Source: Dipylidium caninum (taxonomy: Eukaryota; Platyhelminthes; Cestoda; Cyclophyllidea; Dipylidiidae). From it: a stretch of 64,000 bases of DNA. The stretch is taken from contig QEYB01000180.1 of assembly GCA_017562135.1 (NCBI GenBank), positions 1,550,001-1,614,000 on the forward strand, given 5' to 3'. The notes under the pieces are model-generated. The model was given only the letters and a program-made list of their open reading frames with translations, searched no databases and had not been told where the DNA came from. Positions 26,901-40,100 of this stretch are shown here, in pieces. A program made the position numbers and the translations under genes. Positions within the stretch are counted from its first letter, which is position 1; each line of letters begins with the position of its first letter.

Positions 26901-29478
26901 TGCAATAAACCGACGGAACAAAATGAGGGGTTATTTATTGCCCCAATAACCACATCTCCCACCAATACTATTGCCGAATCGGTGGCCAGTTCCAAAAATC
27001 GCTTATCCTCTACCAGTTCTCATTTTCTTCCTCACCAATCGCGACCCCGTACCTTGAGTGGAGAAGGCATGTTTAAATTACTTGAACACATAACGTGGGG
27101 CTTTTTGAAAATGCCTAAAGGATCATCTGATCGGATTCTAGCAGGTCTTCATCAGCGCTATGGAGAGGATGGAAGTCCAACGCCATCCATCGAATTTAAT
27201 TGCTGTGTTACACCTGACGCTCGCGCTTGGCTAGACACCCTGATTGGAGAGGCATGTGCCCTTGAAGTGGGCCTCCCACATACCCGATGGCTATGGCAAC
27301 TCGCTCTCGCTGCAGACCCCGAATGTCCTGGTGCTCTACACCCCCGTGTTGCCTACGAGGATGAGATGGCTCTTCGGAGACTCGACCGACGGCGTTCTTT
27401 TGGCGAGGAAGTAGGGTCGCATCGGCGCGTCCGTTATCGTCAGCATAATCCCTTTGAAGGTTCTTTCTATGCTACGGTAACGTTTCTACTCTTTGCCTTT
27501 TTCCTCCTCTAAACGGAGCATTTAAACATAATGCGCCTTTTTTTTCTAAGGTTGTTGTGTTGATATTTAGTGTATGGTGCTTGAGCTATCCCCACCACCT
27601 TTTTTGTCAGTTAGCTCACAGTGGAATGAAATCTGTCCTCGGTTTGAATGAGTTTGGACTCGATGGCAATCGAGGTCTGTCGAAGGGGCAAACATCGGAA
27701 GCTATCACTCGACTAGATACCCTTATCTTTCAGAGCTGTATGAATGATTCCTCATCCCGTTCAACCTCGCCTAACTACCCATCTTCTCGTCGTCGTCTTC
27801 TCGGGAAGTCCTTATGGCATTCCAAAAGGTACGGAACCCTTTTCCACCAAAAATCCTAGCCTATCCGTGTAGTTCACCTATTAAGTAATTTGATCGGTTA
27901 CCATGGAGTGCCGCACATTTCTGCTTACCCTTAAGTAATCGGCAGCGTCATGTTTCCGGAGCTGGAAGACGTCAGTTTCGTGGACGCTTTTTCTTAAACC
28001 TGTTTTGGCCCCAAGACCTAAAGTCTTGCCTCATAATTCTTTAGGCAACCTCAATTGCATGGTAAGGAAGAGAGGGAGGAGGATGAGATTAGGACAGAAA
28101 ATGAAAAAGCCGCGAGCATTGTTTCGTATACGTCAAAGGTGTATGGGTTTATTGGCAACAAAACGTCAGGACAACGACCAAACTGTTCCGATCCCGAAGT
28201 ACGCGGGGGGGTAGAGGGGGGTTCTTCTAAATCCCCAGTCGTCCCCATTTCATCTAACGCATCTGTTCTGACTGCCAGACAACACATAGCCTCTGGTTGT
28301 GAACCTTCATCCTATCGCGAAAAGCGAACCACCGCCGGTGTTTGTGGTCGTGAGGACTGTCGACTTGTGAAAACTGCTCAACGCGATCTGGTTAGCATTT
28401 GTTCTGTCAATTTTTGCTGTTGATCGTTCAATTTGTTTCTTAAAGAAATTTACAAATGTTCCCACAGAAGGGATCGCATGGGCTATTCCCTATTACACTA
28501 GCTCCTGTTATTAAGTAATTGTCAGCTGGAGCTCTCTTTGCAATTCTTCGTTTAACTCATGCAAATCACGGTTTCCCCTAGGAGACTCTTTTTCGCTCTT
28601 TCGTACTTATTTACTTGTAATTGTTCGGAACTGTAGTAGATCTCTTGTTTGTTATCATGCTCCCGTACACTACTTTTATGCACCCGCTTGTCTAGTGGTG
28701 TCTACAAAAAAACACCTTGAGGGCGTATTATTTATCCTCATGATCATTTGGAAATAGAAACTGCGGCGTGAACAATCAAAAATGTATTTTCTCCAGCAGA
28801 TTTTCATTTTTTCCATTAGGCTTCAGCTCGTCGTTATGCGGCGCAAGTGACAATACGCCGAACTTCCACGTTGTCACAATCTCAGCGAATTGGCAGTAAG
28901 AACAGTGGTGGAAAAATACGAGAGATTTCACAATACCAGCGATCAGTAGCTTCGAGAAAAAGATTGCGAGAAGAAAAGGAGACGGGAGCGGCGGACGCAG
29001 ATGAAGAGGGACAAGAAGTTTGCACTGCTTCAAACGGGTGCAAAAGGCCCCGTGGCACCGTTGCTTGGGTGGCCTGTGACAAATGCAACTACTGGTACCA
29101 TCAGCGCTGTGTCGGAATCATGTGTGCTCGCGAGGTCTGTTCCCTCCAAGTCGTTTCCCACGAATCACACCCATTCACCCACTCCTGACGAGTTAAAGTA
29201 GACCTGAATTTTGTTTTCCCGGTTTTTATTTCTCTCAAGTGGCGTTTTGGTTATAATGATATGAAGATGTTTGATTGCTTCCTTCATTTTTCTTCTTTTG
29301 ATAATTTTAAAAGTCCTAAACAATGCACTACTTTTGTTAAGTGATAGTCGATTTTCGCCTTTCGGATGTTCTATAGCGCATTTGCAAAAACATTGAGTGC
29401 TTTGCCAACTTTGTATCATATCAGGTGCCGGAGGTCTACGTCTGTCGAGCTTGCCAAGTTGACAGTGGTGACATTTGA
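17921..29478 (+). CDS. KDM5: KDM5/JARID1 histone H3K4 demethylase-family protein, Fe ligand changed
   Basis: Member of the KDM5 (JARID1, Lid) family of nuclear H3K4me3/2 demethylases. The start at 17921 leads straight into JmjN ([23 protein letters not shown]). Exons read: 17921-18067, 18100-18237, 18275-18508 ([15 protein letters not shown]), 18538-18591, 18626-18913 (PHD1), 18948-19187, 19240-19328, 19495-19777 (JmjC), 19979-20297 and 20556 on (C5HC2 zinc finger, [12 protein letters not shown]), PLU-1 helices at about 21713-21961, 22303-22575, 22652-22944 and 23327-23723, then 25082-25334, 25442-25693 with 25776-26087 (PHD2), 26306-26692, 26871-27476, 27611-27828, 28045-28390, 28820-29134 with 29425 on (PHD3, [11 protein letters not shown]). 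In JmjC the usual HxE reads SxE (Ser at 19285-19287); the second histidine ([10 protein letters not shown]) and the cofactor lysine (GEPKTWYG) remain. The order and number of domains equal the animal family. Confidence 0.93.
19285..19293 (+). other. KDM5: JmjC metal site: Ser-Thr-Glu in place of His-x-Glu
   Basis: AGT-ACT-GAA encodes S-T-E in [20 protein letters not shown]. In active KDM5 enzymes this block is FCWHIEDHWS, with His and Glu binding Fe(II). The exon 19240-19328 is in phase with both neighbours, so the reading frame is secure. Nearby residues also differ (Cys before Trp is Pro). Confidence 0.85.
23724..25081 (+). other. KDM5: 1.36-kb KDM5 intron with transposon remnant
   Basis: The intron lies between the exon ending ...HKIKTL (donor GTAAGC) and the exon starting [12 protein letters not shown] (acceptor TTCGTTCAG). 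It is much longer than most introns of the gene and carries the mariner fossil described separately. The rest shows no gene. Confidence 0.8.
24130..24715 (-). mobile_element. decayed mariner-type transposase fragment
   Basis: On the minus strand the translation shows mariner transposase blocks in order: [74 protein letters not shown]. Stops interrupt it after RIST, after KRRV, after WVM and after VWWD, so it is inactive. The catalytic D,D34D context is only partly recognisable. I did not define terminal inverted repeats; GGGTCCGCAAATAATTG near 23889 may be one end. It is antisense inside a KDM5 intron. Confidence 0.8.
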
Positions 29479-30022
29479 GAGCAGGGAAGACGCCGCCATC
29501 CCAGTCCAGCAATAGCGCCAACCTTTGGTCCTCACCACAGGCCGAGCATCTTGGAGGTGACCACACCACCACGCCCCCGGCGGTGGACAACGAGGGACCC
29601 GAAGTTGAGGCGGAAAATGCCTGCAAGGGGTTTCTCTTTCCGACTGAACGAGCTTGCCTGGTGTCGCCCGAAGCAAAACTGAGTACTCGTGTTTTGTGAA
29701 GTGGTTATGTCTAACGTGTCCTTTCTCGCTTCTCTATCATGTCTCCCATCACTCTAATTTCCAGGAGCAAATACACCAATTGAACCACCTCTCGACGGAA
29801 CAGTTGGTGCAAAGGCGTGGCCCCAAGCAGTAGCTGCGCTCGAGGCTCTTCCCGCAACCCAGGCGGCAAAAACGGAGCTCAGCGCCCCACCCACTGGGGA
29901 ACCTGATGAGACTCGCGAATCCTTAGGTAAGGCTTTTTTTTACTGTACACCATTGTCAGGTAAGGTGGTTATACACTGCTCTTTTTGAGGCGTTATGGAT
30001 TCCTTTGTATTTTTTAGAGTAA
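29479..30022 (+). other. KDM5: alternative 3' end of KDM5 or 3' UTR
   Basis: A donor at 29468 (G|GTGACA), eight bases before the TGA at 29476, joins in phase to an acceptor at 29763 (TTTCCAG). The exon 29764-29924 then encodes ANTPIEPPLDGTVGAKAWPQ and further residues, followed by a donor GTAAGG. An acceptor at 30017 gives Glu and a TAA at 30020-30022. This would add roughly 55 residues after PHD3. If the donor is not used, the stretch is 3' UTR. Confidence 0.45.
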
Positions 30023-30499
30023 AAAAAGAAGAAACTTGAGCAAATGACAAACTGTTGTAATTAGGACCTTAACACGCTTTGTAATCCCAATGTATCTTAT
30101 ACCGTTTGCCTATTTTGGTGAACTCGATCCCTTTTACTTGCACTCTTTCTTTTTTTCTTTATTAAATCGAAGCGAAACATTATTAAGAAAATAAACCACT
30201 CACGTTTTTCACCAGAAAACATTTTGCTCTGTGCATATCATCATATCCCCATAATGTATTATTTATGGCATAACGCTTCCGCTTGTCAATCTATCTTTAG
30301 TCAACTGGTATTTTAGTAATATTGAACGCTTCATAAAACTGACGAAAAGACAAGGTTTCTTACTGAGTCTACTGGAAACCAAAATCCCACATTACGTAGA
30401 ACATGACACGTTAAAGACGTTTCCGAGTAGTGTTACAGCCCAAAAAATAGGTGACAAATGTTTGTAATTGTGCCACTGCAGTATAGGTATTGCACTGGA

Positions 30500-33400
30500 C
30501 TACGCCTGCTGACTTGCCCTGCGAGATTTGAGGATATTCTTGATGTAATATTCCCCTGCTCGATAGGAGGAACGCACCAGGGGCCCGCTTGCGACGGATA
30601 AGAATCCTAGAGACTTCGCCACATCGGCCCAGTAAACAAACTTATTTGGATGGATGTATTCACGTACCTAAAATGGTAAAGTGGAGTACGAAGTGCTTAC
30701 ACGAGTGATAAAAAATTAAGGGAGCAGACCTTGAGATGGCGCCGAGTGGGTTGGATGTACTGGCCGAGGGTGACGCAGTCGACACCGGCTAACCGGAGAT
30801 CAGAGAGTGTGGTCCAGATCTCATCATCAGTTTCCCCCAATCCCAACATTATACTCGACTTGGTCACCATGTGACCACCTCGTTGCTGGTCATATTCCTT
30901 GGCGCGTTCTAACACTGCCAGCGACTGCCGGTATCCTGCCCTGTGATCCCGTACGTATCTGAGTGTCCGAAAGAGAACTGGCAGCTATTCCGTTGGGTAA
31001 TAGTCCAAATCTATTGCCTAATTTTCATTTGTTTTGCACCGATATCGAAATAAACTTAATCGCTGTAAATGTGAACCAGGATTATGATTATGAGCATAAT
31101 CCCATTCTGTTTCCGAAGTTGCTATTGACTGCATAATTACAGCATAGGAAAAATCGTGACTCACTTTTGAAGAGATTCCACTGTCTCAATGTTGTGTGCG
31201 TAGATTTCGAGGCCGCTATTCACCACTGTTTGTATGGAGGCTATGTTTCCTCGGAAGTCAGGCAAGAGACACTCGACAAGTAGCGAGGGGGACTTCTTTT
31301 TTATCTGCTTTACTAAATGGACGAATATGCAAGTGTTTTCGTATTCCATAGCTGACATATTTAATTCTAGTCAACTAGTTTTTCGCATGAATTTGTAGCT
31401 CCGCCGATAATTGGCTGTTATGGAAATAAACGAAGAGACCATGTCCACGTAGACAAGGGCAACTTAAATCTTTCATTTGAGAGGTGATAGTAGTCTCCTT
31501 ACAAAATTTCTGTCCTGTAATGAGAACCTTAATGAATACAATATTGTCAACCTCGGAACAATGACTCGCCTGTTTCTGCGAAGTGCTTGGCTCCTCCGTC
31601 GGGAAGATCATCGCGATCTACGGAAGTGATTACGATGTATTCAACACCCCATTTGCTTACAGCATCTGCTGTGTTCTCCGGTTCTTTTGGGTCCAGGGGG
31701 GGCGGATGGGCGGATGTTTTTACAGAGCAGAAGCGGCAGCCACGAGTGCAAGTGTCTCCCATAATCTGGAAATAGCAGATTAATTCTAAGTAAAAGCAAG
31801 CAGTATCATCCAAGCATATTGCAAATACTGTGGGCCGGCTGCTGCGCCGAGCCCACATACGCGGTAAGACCAGATCCTCGGACGAGTTTGTCGTACAGTG
31901 CCGAGAAAAAGGATCGTCAGCACCGTTAGTTAGTAGCTCCAATAGATTACAACTTGAGCGAACAAAGTAGTGCGCGCTGTCGCGTTTAGAGAAAACGATA
32001 GTGATGAAGGGCGCACTGAAACGGTCTAAGGCAGACCGTAATTTGACGCTTGGAAAGTGAGCAAACGTCTATACTTAGACGAAACTACCAAACCACAGTC
32101 TAACTGTTCCCACGGTCAGTAGACCAGGTGTAGATCCCCGATGGAAAAGTTGAGAATTAGTCTTCATTCATGATTGCCATTAACTCGTCAGTGGCACCTT
32201 TGAGAGTTGGATTATGACTGAGTTTAATCTGACCACTCTAATTCTCAAAAAACTGCTAACGCAAAGACAACTGATCAAACCATAATCGTAGAAGTGGGTA
32301 TGTTGTCTTCTCCGCCTTTCCAGCATTCACCAAGGTTTGGACAACGTGCTTCCTCACAAACCTAAATAAAAATTCCTGTGGTAAAACAGTATAAGGGATG
32401 GTTTCCGATTTCGCTATTAAGAACAATCAGAAGAAATAATCGAAACAGTGATCTTGCACTGGACAACGTTAACCAGTTTGAGGAAATTTTGGTTTTCTTA
32501 CTGTGTGCAACTTTAGTCCTCGCAGATCATCTCTCATTTTCGAGACTTTTCGGCCACATGGAATGTCCTTCTTCAACCAATCGGGCAGGCGAAGTCTAGA
32601 AAAGTTAGTGCAGATTGAAAACGTGGTACCCTACCAACAAATGTCTTCATCACCTATTGCTGAACAAACTGCTGGGGTGATTTATCCACGAGAAACTAAG
32701 ACAGTAGTCAAGTTTGAGCGGTTGCGTCGTAGTCTTCCATCTGATACCTTAGAACATCCCTACTATCGAAGTTATTTGCTTCCTTTGACACAAAGAATCC
32801 TACTAATTATTACTAATAAGGGTAATGCCGCCTGAATGTCGAGGACAAAAGACTGTCCATATCTCCATCGTTAACAGAAATAATTGGCAGCCGAGGCATG
32901 CTGTTAATGTCCCAGTTTGACTCTTAAAATTATCCTAGCTTCTGTGTGTTTACAATGGAGTTGCTGTAGAAAAGTGCTCCATGTAGAGACGCTTCTCACC
33001 CGCCTCGGTGGAGTGGTTTTTGTAGAAATCAACGTCCCTTGCTTAATTCGCGTACAGTGGTTAGGAATAGAGACCAAATTACCCTCGAGCAACGATTTAG
33101 CCGGTGTGTAAACTGCCAAGTCCAGGCAACTATTCCATGTCAACTAAACGAATTTCGTCATTGGAAAGTGGCAAAAACGTCTGGATGAGTTTTAGTAAGA
33201 GGATGCATACCGTTTGCCTGATAAGCGATCAACTTGAGGAGCGTCCAGTGAGGCCCCAACTTCAATAAATTCCCTCAAACTAGGTCCATAACTCATTCGA
33301 TTCTTCAACTCCTTCACGCGATCCGATTCTGAAGCATCGCCACAACGGATTGTCGAGTCGTTAGTCGATGAAAACTTGAGTATGACGCATGGCCGTGGTC

Positions 33401-33515
33401 CCCTGAAGAAAGCCACTGGTAGAAAATCACGAGACCGCCTCCACATTAAAGATCTGCAAATTAAGAGGATTCCGCCAGTCAGTCCAACGCGATAGGCGTT
33501 GACGACGGCTGCCAA
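30500..33515 (-). CDS. LIAS: lipoyl synthase, mitochondrial
   Basis: Radical-SAM enzyme that inserts sulfur at C6 and C8 of octanoyl groups on E2 and H proteins in the mitochondrial matrix. The start at 33515 gives an arginine-rich leader, then [17 protein letters not shown], the family N-terminal block. Further blocks on the minus strand: [20 protein letters not shown] (about 32602-32500); auxiliary cluster [12 protein letters not shown] (32358-32323); radical-[11 protein letters not shown] (31750-31727) followed by [24 protein letters not shown] and [21 protein letters not shown] and [14 protein letters not shown] (about 30900-30730); and the end [20 protein letters not shown] with [12 protein letters not shown], whose RSSY serine binds the auxiliary cluster. 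All cluster ligands are present. The exon between the leader and [10 protein letters not shown] is not resolved. Confidence 0.93.
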
Positions 33516-33859
33516 GTTTTCTGCCGCTGAATCAAAGCGTTAAATCAAAACTTTTAAGCCAGAATTTAGAATGTACGTATACTCATGACAACTTTAGAAT
33601 CTCACATGAATTCCTATCAGCATAATGTCTACTACCTGCAGGATACCGAAATACCAAACAGCACCAAATTCTCACTCACTCACTAACATAAGTCACACTG
33701 CAATTCTCTTTTTTTCATTCGTCAGTCGTCAAAATTTTTGACTGTCCAATTAAAAAGTTGATAAATTACATCAAAAGAACACAAAATTTATGTGAAAGTT
33801 CTCCACGTAAAAAATGGTCATATAGAAAAATCTATAAAAATTCGAAATAATGTTGCGTT

Positions 33860-36800
33860 TCAGTCCTCCTTGTCCCCTCCTCTGTTCAGTTTCATAGCAC
33901 GAAACATGCTGCCCAGTTGTGCCATGGCATCCTTATGAGTAGAACCCATGCCACGAACCTCCCTGTAGTGTTTCTTCACAAAATCCGCAAACACGGGTCG
34001 GGATCGAGGTGTCATCTCTACGGTTCCCCGCCCTCCACTTTTGTTCACGTAAAGCTGGAAGCGAGAGCGGCAGTGACCGCACACCTGAAACGACATGAAA
34101 ATTGTCACCAATTTGCGAAATCAATGCATTTACTACTTTTGCATGTTTGTAGGATGAATTTCATAACCACATAAACAAATAATACTTTACAACTGAATAA
34201 ATAAAACGACACGTTGAGATCTTAAGTAAACTAACTCATGCGACTACTAGGCAGGCATAAGCCGAAGTATAGTAGGCATTTCACATTCTATGAACTCAGT
34301 TTGTGACAGCTCTTTCATTTTCTGAATATTCGGAAACAGGACTTTTGATATCTATGATAATTGAACATTCTATCAAGTGCATAGAAGGAGAAGAGAGCCA
34401 CACAAAGCAAAGGAAGGACAATGGCCAGACCTTATTTTTAATATCGAGAGATTTTGAATGCCGATTTATGGTAACGAGACAACCGGTACAGCGATAAGTG
34501 AAGCGGGTATCGATGGCATAAGTGTGGCGAACAGTGATGGGAGGGAGGCCGGGGAAGGCCGCTTCGGCTTTACGCACGAAAGCCCTCCAGAGGCGTCCAT
34601 GGCTGTCATTTACGCCATGTACAAGCCATACGGCAGCGTGGCAAGCCTCGTGCAGCAGGGTATCGCGTACTCGCTCCGCCGAGGTGCACACCTTTCCCGA
34701 AAGCTCGATTCGCACTTCGCGTTTCTAACAACACCGAAGCAAGACTCATTTCATTGTGAGGGGAAAAATGAAGTCATCAAGATGCAGTTCAACTATTACA
34801 AATTGGAGAACATTTAATTTTAATCTATTTAACAAGTATTATAACTATTTCATCCTCGATATTTTCTCCAAAAAAACATTCCTAAAGCTTGCACAACTCT
34901 AACAATTTGAAAATTTCTAGCTTCTTCCTATATGCAATTTAAAAGAGGAGAATTCCTGTTACCCAATGTTAATTACAATGACCTGAGCTCCGAAGCAGAA
35001 GTAAACAAATCTACCTCCCAATGACACGATTTGAAGGTGAACATCAAGTAAAATCAACCGTGATTAGCGTAGTGCTGCGAGCTTTGGACTGTAGAATATA
35101 CTAAATACGAGATAGTATGTTAAAAAATATCTGTGCTACAATTAGTGCCCAAAACTCAGCTTCGGTGTAGTGTGAAAATTACCTATTCTTCCCTGAAACC
35201 TCATAATGTTTCCCTATCACGTGAATAAGAAATATACATTTTTAAGGGGTAAATATATCCGCATCGAAGAAAAGTCGAATTGGAGTTAACCAGTTAATTA
35301 CACAGATAAAAATCTGAGGTACCTGATTAAACCATTTACAAGCATTGACTCGATAAAAAAATTCGTACCAAAGCAACTGATCCATCGGGGTTTTTTGTAT
35401 TCCGTTTCAAGTAAACACATTGGCCAGCAGTTTTAAGGAGCCGTTCATTCCACTTTACTTGAAGTCCGCCAGGAAGCTTAATGGATGAACCGGACAAAAT
35501 TAATTTCTACTCCCAGTTAACGTGTCCTTTGTAATCTTTTTGTCAATATAGTAGCCAAATTTATTATGTTATCATAAAATTGTTGTAATGGGATCTATAG
35601 GCAAAATGTATAGATGTCTAAACAAAACATATGAAGCGGAAAATGTAAATCGATATGCGAAAGATCACCTGATTATCAAAGAGAACCTCGTTAAAATATA
35701 TTAAAAGACGATTTGCGAGTTCCTCACGGTTCTTCTTAAAATTCTTCAGAAATCTGAAATAATATTACTTAGGAACATAGTGGCTTGGTAAAGAAATACG
35801 CCTGGCCGAGTGTAAACTATGAACATTTGCATTGACGATTTACTATCAAACGAAAAGCAACTCACGATTATAAACCGTGAGCATTAATATCATACGAGGA
35901 ATCCACACCCTGTTGACAAGACAAGACTTCCACGGGACCGAAATATACAAACCTTTCAGCGCTGGGATGTCGTCTTTGATTAACCATTTTCGAGTTCCTG
36001 TTCAATTGACCAAGTGAATATATGAAATGCAAAGTGGAGTCATTCGTGAGATGAACATCAACATTTGTTCCCCGATGAATGCTAAACGGAAAAAAACAAT
36101 GACAACAAAGATAAACGCTCTTAGACATTGCTAAAATCACGTTTTAAGCTTACGGTTTTACTGATTTGCCTGGGCTGCATCTCCGAAGACAATCCATAAA
36201 TGGAGGCAACTGAGAGCCACATTCCGGATGTTTATCGCATGTACCAAGATCAGGTAGCTTAAGTGTAGGAAAACCCTTTACATCATTATCGCTACTCTCG
36301 AAATGGGAGTCAGCTCCCGATTTATTTATGGATGTCTGTTGGCTAACAATATTAACTTATTCTTTTAACCAAAATACCGATTACTTCATCAATTCATTCG
36401 TATTATGACTTTCCACGTCACTAAAGCCGTTTAGATCACAATTGGACTCAAAATTCGACGACAAGGAACAATCTGAAACCACGAATGAAGAATCGGAATG
36501 TCCCTTGTATTGAGGCGATTTTTTCGACTCGTCACTTCTCAAATGATTTAGCAAATTTTCAAATGCTTCTGAACCGCAACTAGAATCAGCATTACAAACG
36601 TTGAGAGATGAATTTGATGAATCAACAATAACCGGTTTTGGAGACCTGTTGTTCTGAAATGACAACTTTTTTCCCACACAATCCTCTTTTGTGCCATGGA
36701 GAGGCGACTGGTGACTATTATCTGATACGACACAGGAACATGATTTCGGAGTCACTCCTTTGCTGGAAACTGAGATCTGGGCAAACGAAGGACGCGACGA

Positions 36801-37100
36801 AGAAAGAGGATTCTCAAAAACATCAGTATTTTCGGGGGGATATTCTTCAGTGTAATCTTTTAAGTGCCTTTTTTCGCTGGTTACTTCCGATGGGAGAAAA
36901 ACTTCAGCACTCGAGTCCACTGAATGATTTGAATCTGAGCCGCCCTCGGCACATTCAGAGCCAGATAAAATGCGACCATTTACTGATTCCAACTTCTTGA
37001 AAAAAGGACTGGGAGACGTTGAATTAGTGGAACTGAGTAACCCAGTAACAACCACGGTAAGATCACATGCACAATTTGTGTTAAATCGGCCGGTATTATT
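33860..37100 (-). CDS. GCNA: GCNA-like SprT metalloprotease, 5' end unresolved
   Basis: Germ cell nuclear acidic protein family: a zinc SprT-like protease linked to DNA-protein crosslink repair and germline genome integrity. Minus-strand exons: 37100 to about 36387 (serine-rich acidic disordered region, no cysteine pairs), one or two small exons near 36270-36160, about 36080-35878, 35753-35669 (FLKNFKKNREELANRL), 35506-35369 (LPGGLQVKWNERLLKTAGQC), 34724-34431 (KVCTSAERVRDTLLHEACHA, VNDSHGRLW, CTGCLVTINRHSKSLD) and 34084-33860 (VCGHCRSRFQLY, TPRSRPVFADFVKKHY). The HExxH is HEACH at 34653-34639. Two CxxC pairs, one on each side of the last intron, form the zinc ribbon. The first exon opens at an acceptor near 37101 without an ATG, so an upstream exon is missing. 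Confidence 0.88.
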
Positions 37101-40100
37101 CTAAACACGTAATTAGGTTAGCTAATACTCACACATCGAATAAGAGAGAGAACGTCGGAACACCCCCTTCCACAAATGCAAAATCTCATAAGATTAAACT
37201 CTATAGGATGGATATATACACACCGCGATGAGGGACAACACGGGAGAACAATGCCAACAAAACAGAAGGCTCCGATTAGTGCAAACTAACTTCGGCTCTG
37301 AATTTGAATGTTTTCATACTCACGACAGCTCCGCTAAACGAGGCATGGTGAAAATGTTCTAAAATCAATTCTTTAAGGCGGAAGTACGGGGAAAAAGTAT
37401 GGCATCCGTAACACTATCGGAAAGGGAAAAGTCTTTAACTGAATTCGGAGGCATAAGCAACAAATGTACTCCTTGGCCCAAGACATCTCAGCTTTCGGGA
37501 GACACCGCGCAAAACAGAAATATACCAGTAGCTTAAAACTTGAATCAACTCAAACAAATTAATAAAGGAGTACCTATATCATAACACTTGTGCATAAAAT
37601 GGCATTGTCATTCCAATTTTGACATCTTCTTGTGCACTGATAAATGCAGCAACTATTCTCTACTTCGTAATGACGAAGTAAGTGATGCGGTAGCGGATAT
37701 TATGCCGTAACCCTTTCCAAGCTCACAATTTGTCCGCAGGTGGCGTGATGTTTTAATGGCAACTTTGGGCCTCTTCGCAGGCCGGAAAAGCATCTGTGTT
37801 TGGAATCCATGGTTTTGACTTTTATACTTCCGGTCTGCGGCAGTTATTAACCCCTACACGCGTCTTAGAAATGGCGGGCAAAAATAACACCTACACGTAA
37901 CTTGGGCCCATTTCCACGCCTACTAAGCTGTTATAGTAAGTACTTCTTCGCGCATTGATTAAATAGGGACTTGTTATCTTTGAAATAACCCCAATTAGCT
38001 CATAGTTCTCTCTCCCACCCAACTTTCTTTGAAGTGCGAGGCATTTACATTTTTTGCAGTTTGCATTTCCACACATCTCTCAATAAAATAAACGTCTGTG
38101 CGTGAATGTGTCAATTGTGTACTGGCGGCGAAATCTATAATAATTTAGTGCGTTGAGGCTGATCAACAACTTGAGAAATACCAGCGTTATTTAACTGAGG
38201 TGTTATTTCTTGAAAAAATTAACTGCTTCGTCTCATTACTATTAATATAATCAAAACGCCTTTTACGCGTTTTGTTTTACCCTGCCTATTTACCTTGCCT
38301 ATCGGGAAGTGAGCGCATGGCTCCTGGTTTCTCACTCGCCCTGAGTTCTTTGGCGACTGCGCGGTAGCAATCAATATGTGTGTATAGGTGGTGTTTTCAT
38401 CTTCGAAAACATCGTCAGCGGATCAAAATTCCGTTTAAGATAGTGGCGGACGCCTGCTTTGGGTACTCCAATTTCCCCAATGGTGGTGGCTTTACGATTT
38501 ACGGTGAGCCCTGATGACAAAAGCGATTTGATTGTTAAGGACCTTTGCCTGTACAAACACTGGGCTCTTTGGTGTTTAGGGCTGTGTCATTCACCGTTAT
38601 TTTTGCGCTCGGTGGCTTGGGCGTTCTCGCCACGTGCTTGTAAAGGCGACGTCCTGAACGCGTTTGAAACAGATTATGAGAGCTGACCTCTTTGTACACA
38701 TCTTTATGATGCCTTTTTGTTTTTTAGATTTAACGGAACAGGGCGAGTATCTTTGTGCATCTCAATAAACCTCGATGGTGTAATTTTGTGTTATGAATGG
38801 GTAAAGTCGATGTCATGAGTCCTTTCCGTCCCAGTCGCTTTTCGTTAATGTGACTTCGTTCGTGTCTCCAGCCATTTCCCCCTGTTTTTGCTTCGGCTTG
38901 GTTGCTTCCCTCCATACTTGGAAATGTAGTGGCTCTCATTTTGGAGATCGTTCACGCGTCGGCTGGGTTTGGTTGGGAGTCACCATCTACATGGTTTTTG
39001 GTGCCACTGGTTGTCGTCGGTTCAGTTGTCACGAAATGAGCTAGTACGTGTCAGTGCCTAAATGGGAAGTACGGATGGAAGTAAATATTCGATATGGTGA
39101 AGGCCAGTGAAAGTGGTTCTTGATACAATTCTTCATTTGTGGCTTAGTGTTTTGCGTCGGCCCTCGGATAAATTCAGGGGGGTGGTGTGTCTAGCGTTTT
39201 CTATGGCGAGGTCTTGTCACCTTGTTTGGCTCTGTCTGGGTTTCGTCAAGCAGGAACTTCTTTGTAAGGCTATTTCCATACCGGGGCGCCAATCGCATGC
39301 GCACAAACCTATGTGCCCTTAACGGATGGCCGATGGTGGTTCGGAGCGTAAACACTCCTCCTAGGTACTGCTGTTTAGCCGTGTAGATGGCCCATTTCGA
39401 CTGCTCGTAATTTCGCCGTATCGTTGGTCGATATCTTCGTGCTCCTGAGACAACGAATCCCCTTGAATATGCTAATTTTGGGATTCGTGGATTTGGCCTT
39501 TTTTCGCGGCCGAACATTGCGGGTTTGGGACCCGTTCAAGCAATCTGCGGGCCCACTGTTTTGGCCCACGGTCCAAGTCGTTCTATTCCGTCTGCATGGT
39601 GGATTCTTCCTTAACGTCAGATTTCTTGTTAAACTGCCCTCTCATGAAAGCCTCTGTAGGCGACGATTTTTCTTTCTATACGAAAATCCATTGTCAACTT
39701 GTTTCATGTACAAGATTAGGCTTTCAGCAGTTATCACTTGGGTAATATACAGGGGCCCGTTCTAGTAAAAGGCTTACTTATCAGTCAGTCGCCGGTTGAG
39801 TTATGGCCCTGTCGTTGGGAGTTTTGGCGCCGTTTGCCTCTGTTGGTGCTGCTGCTAAGAGCGTCTCACGCTCTTATGGTCTGCCCCGTATGTGGTCCGT
39901 TCGCCAGGCTAATAGAACGAGACTAAGGCAAATGGAAGTGGAAATAATTAAAGGATATTGGTTGTCTTTTGTATGTCACCTCTTGTCTGCTTGTCTTTTT
40001 GCTAGCGAACTAAAACAGCCGAACTCAGTCAGACACGTCCACTCGGGTGGCCTGCCAACGAGTGTCCTAACTTCAGGAAGGGAGGACATTAGTAATCCTC

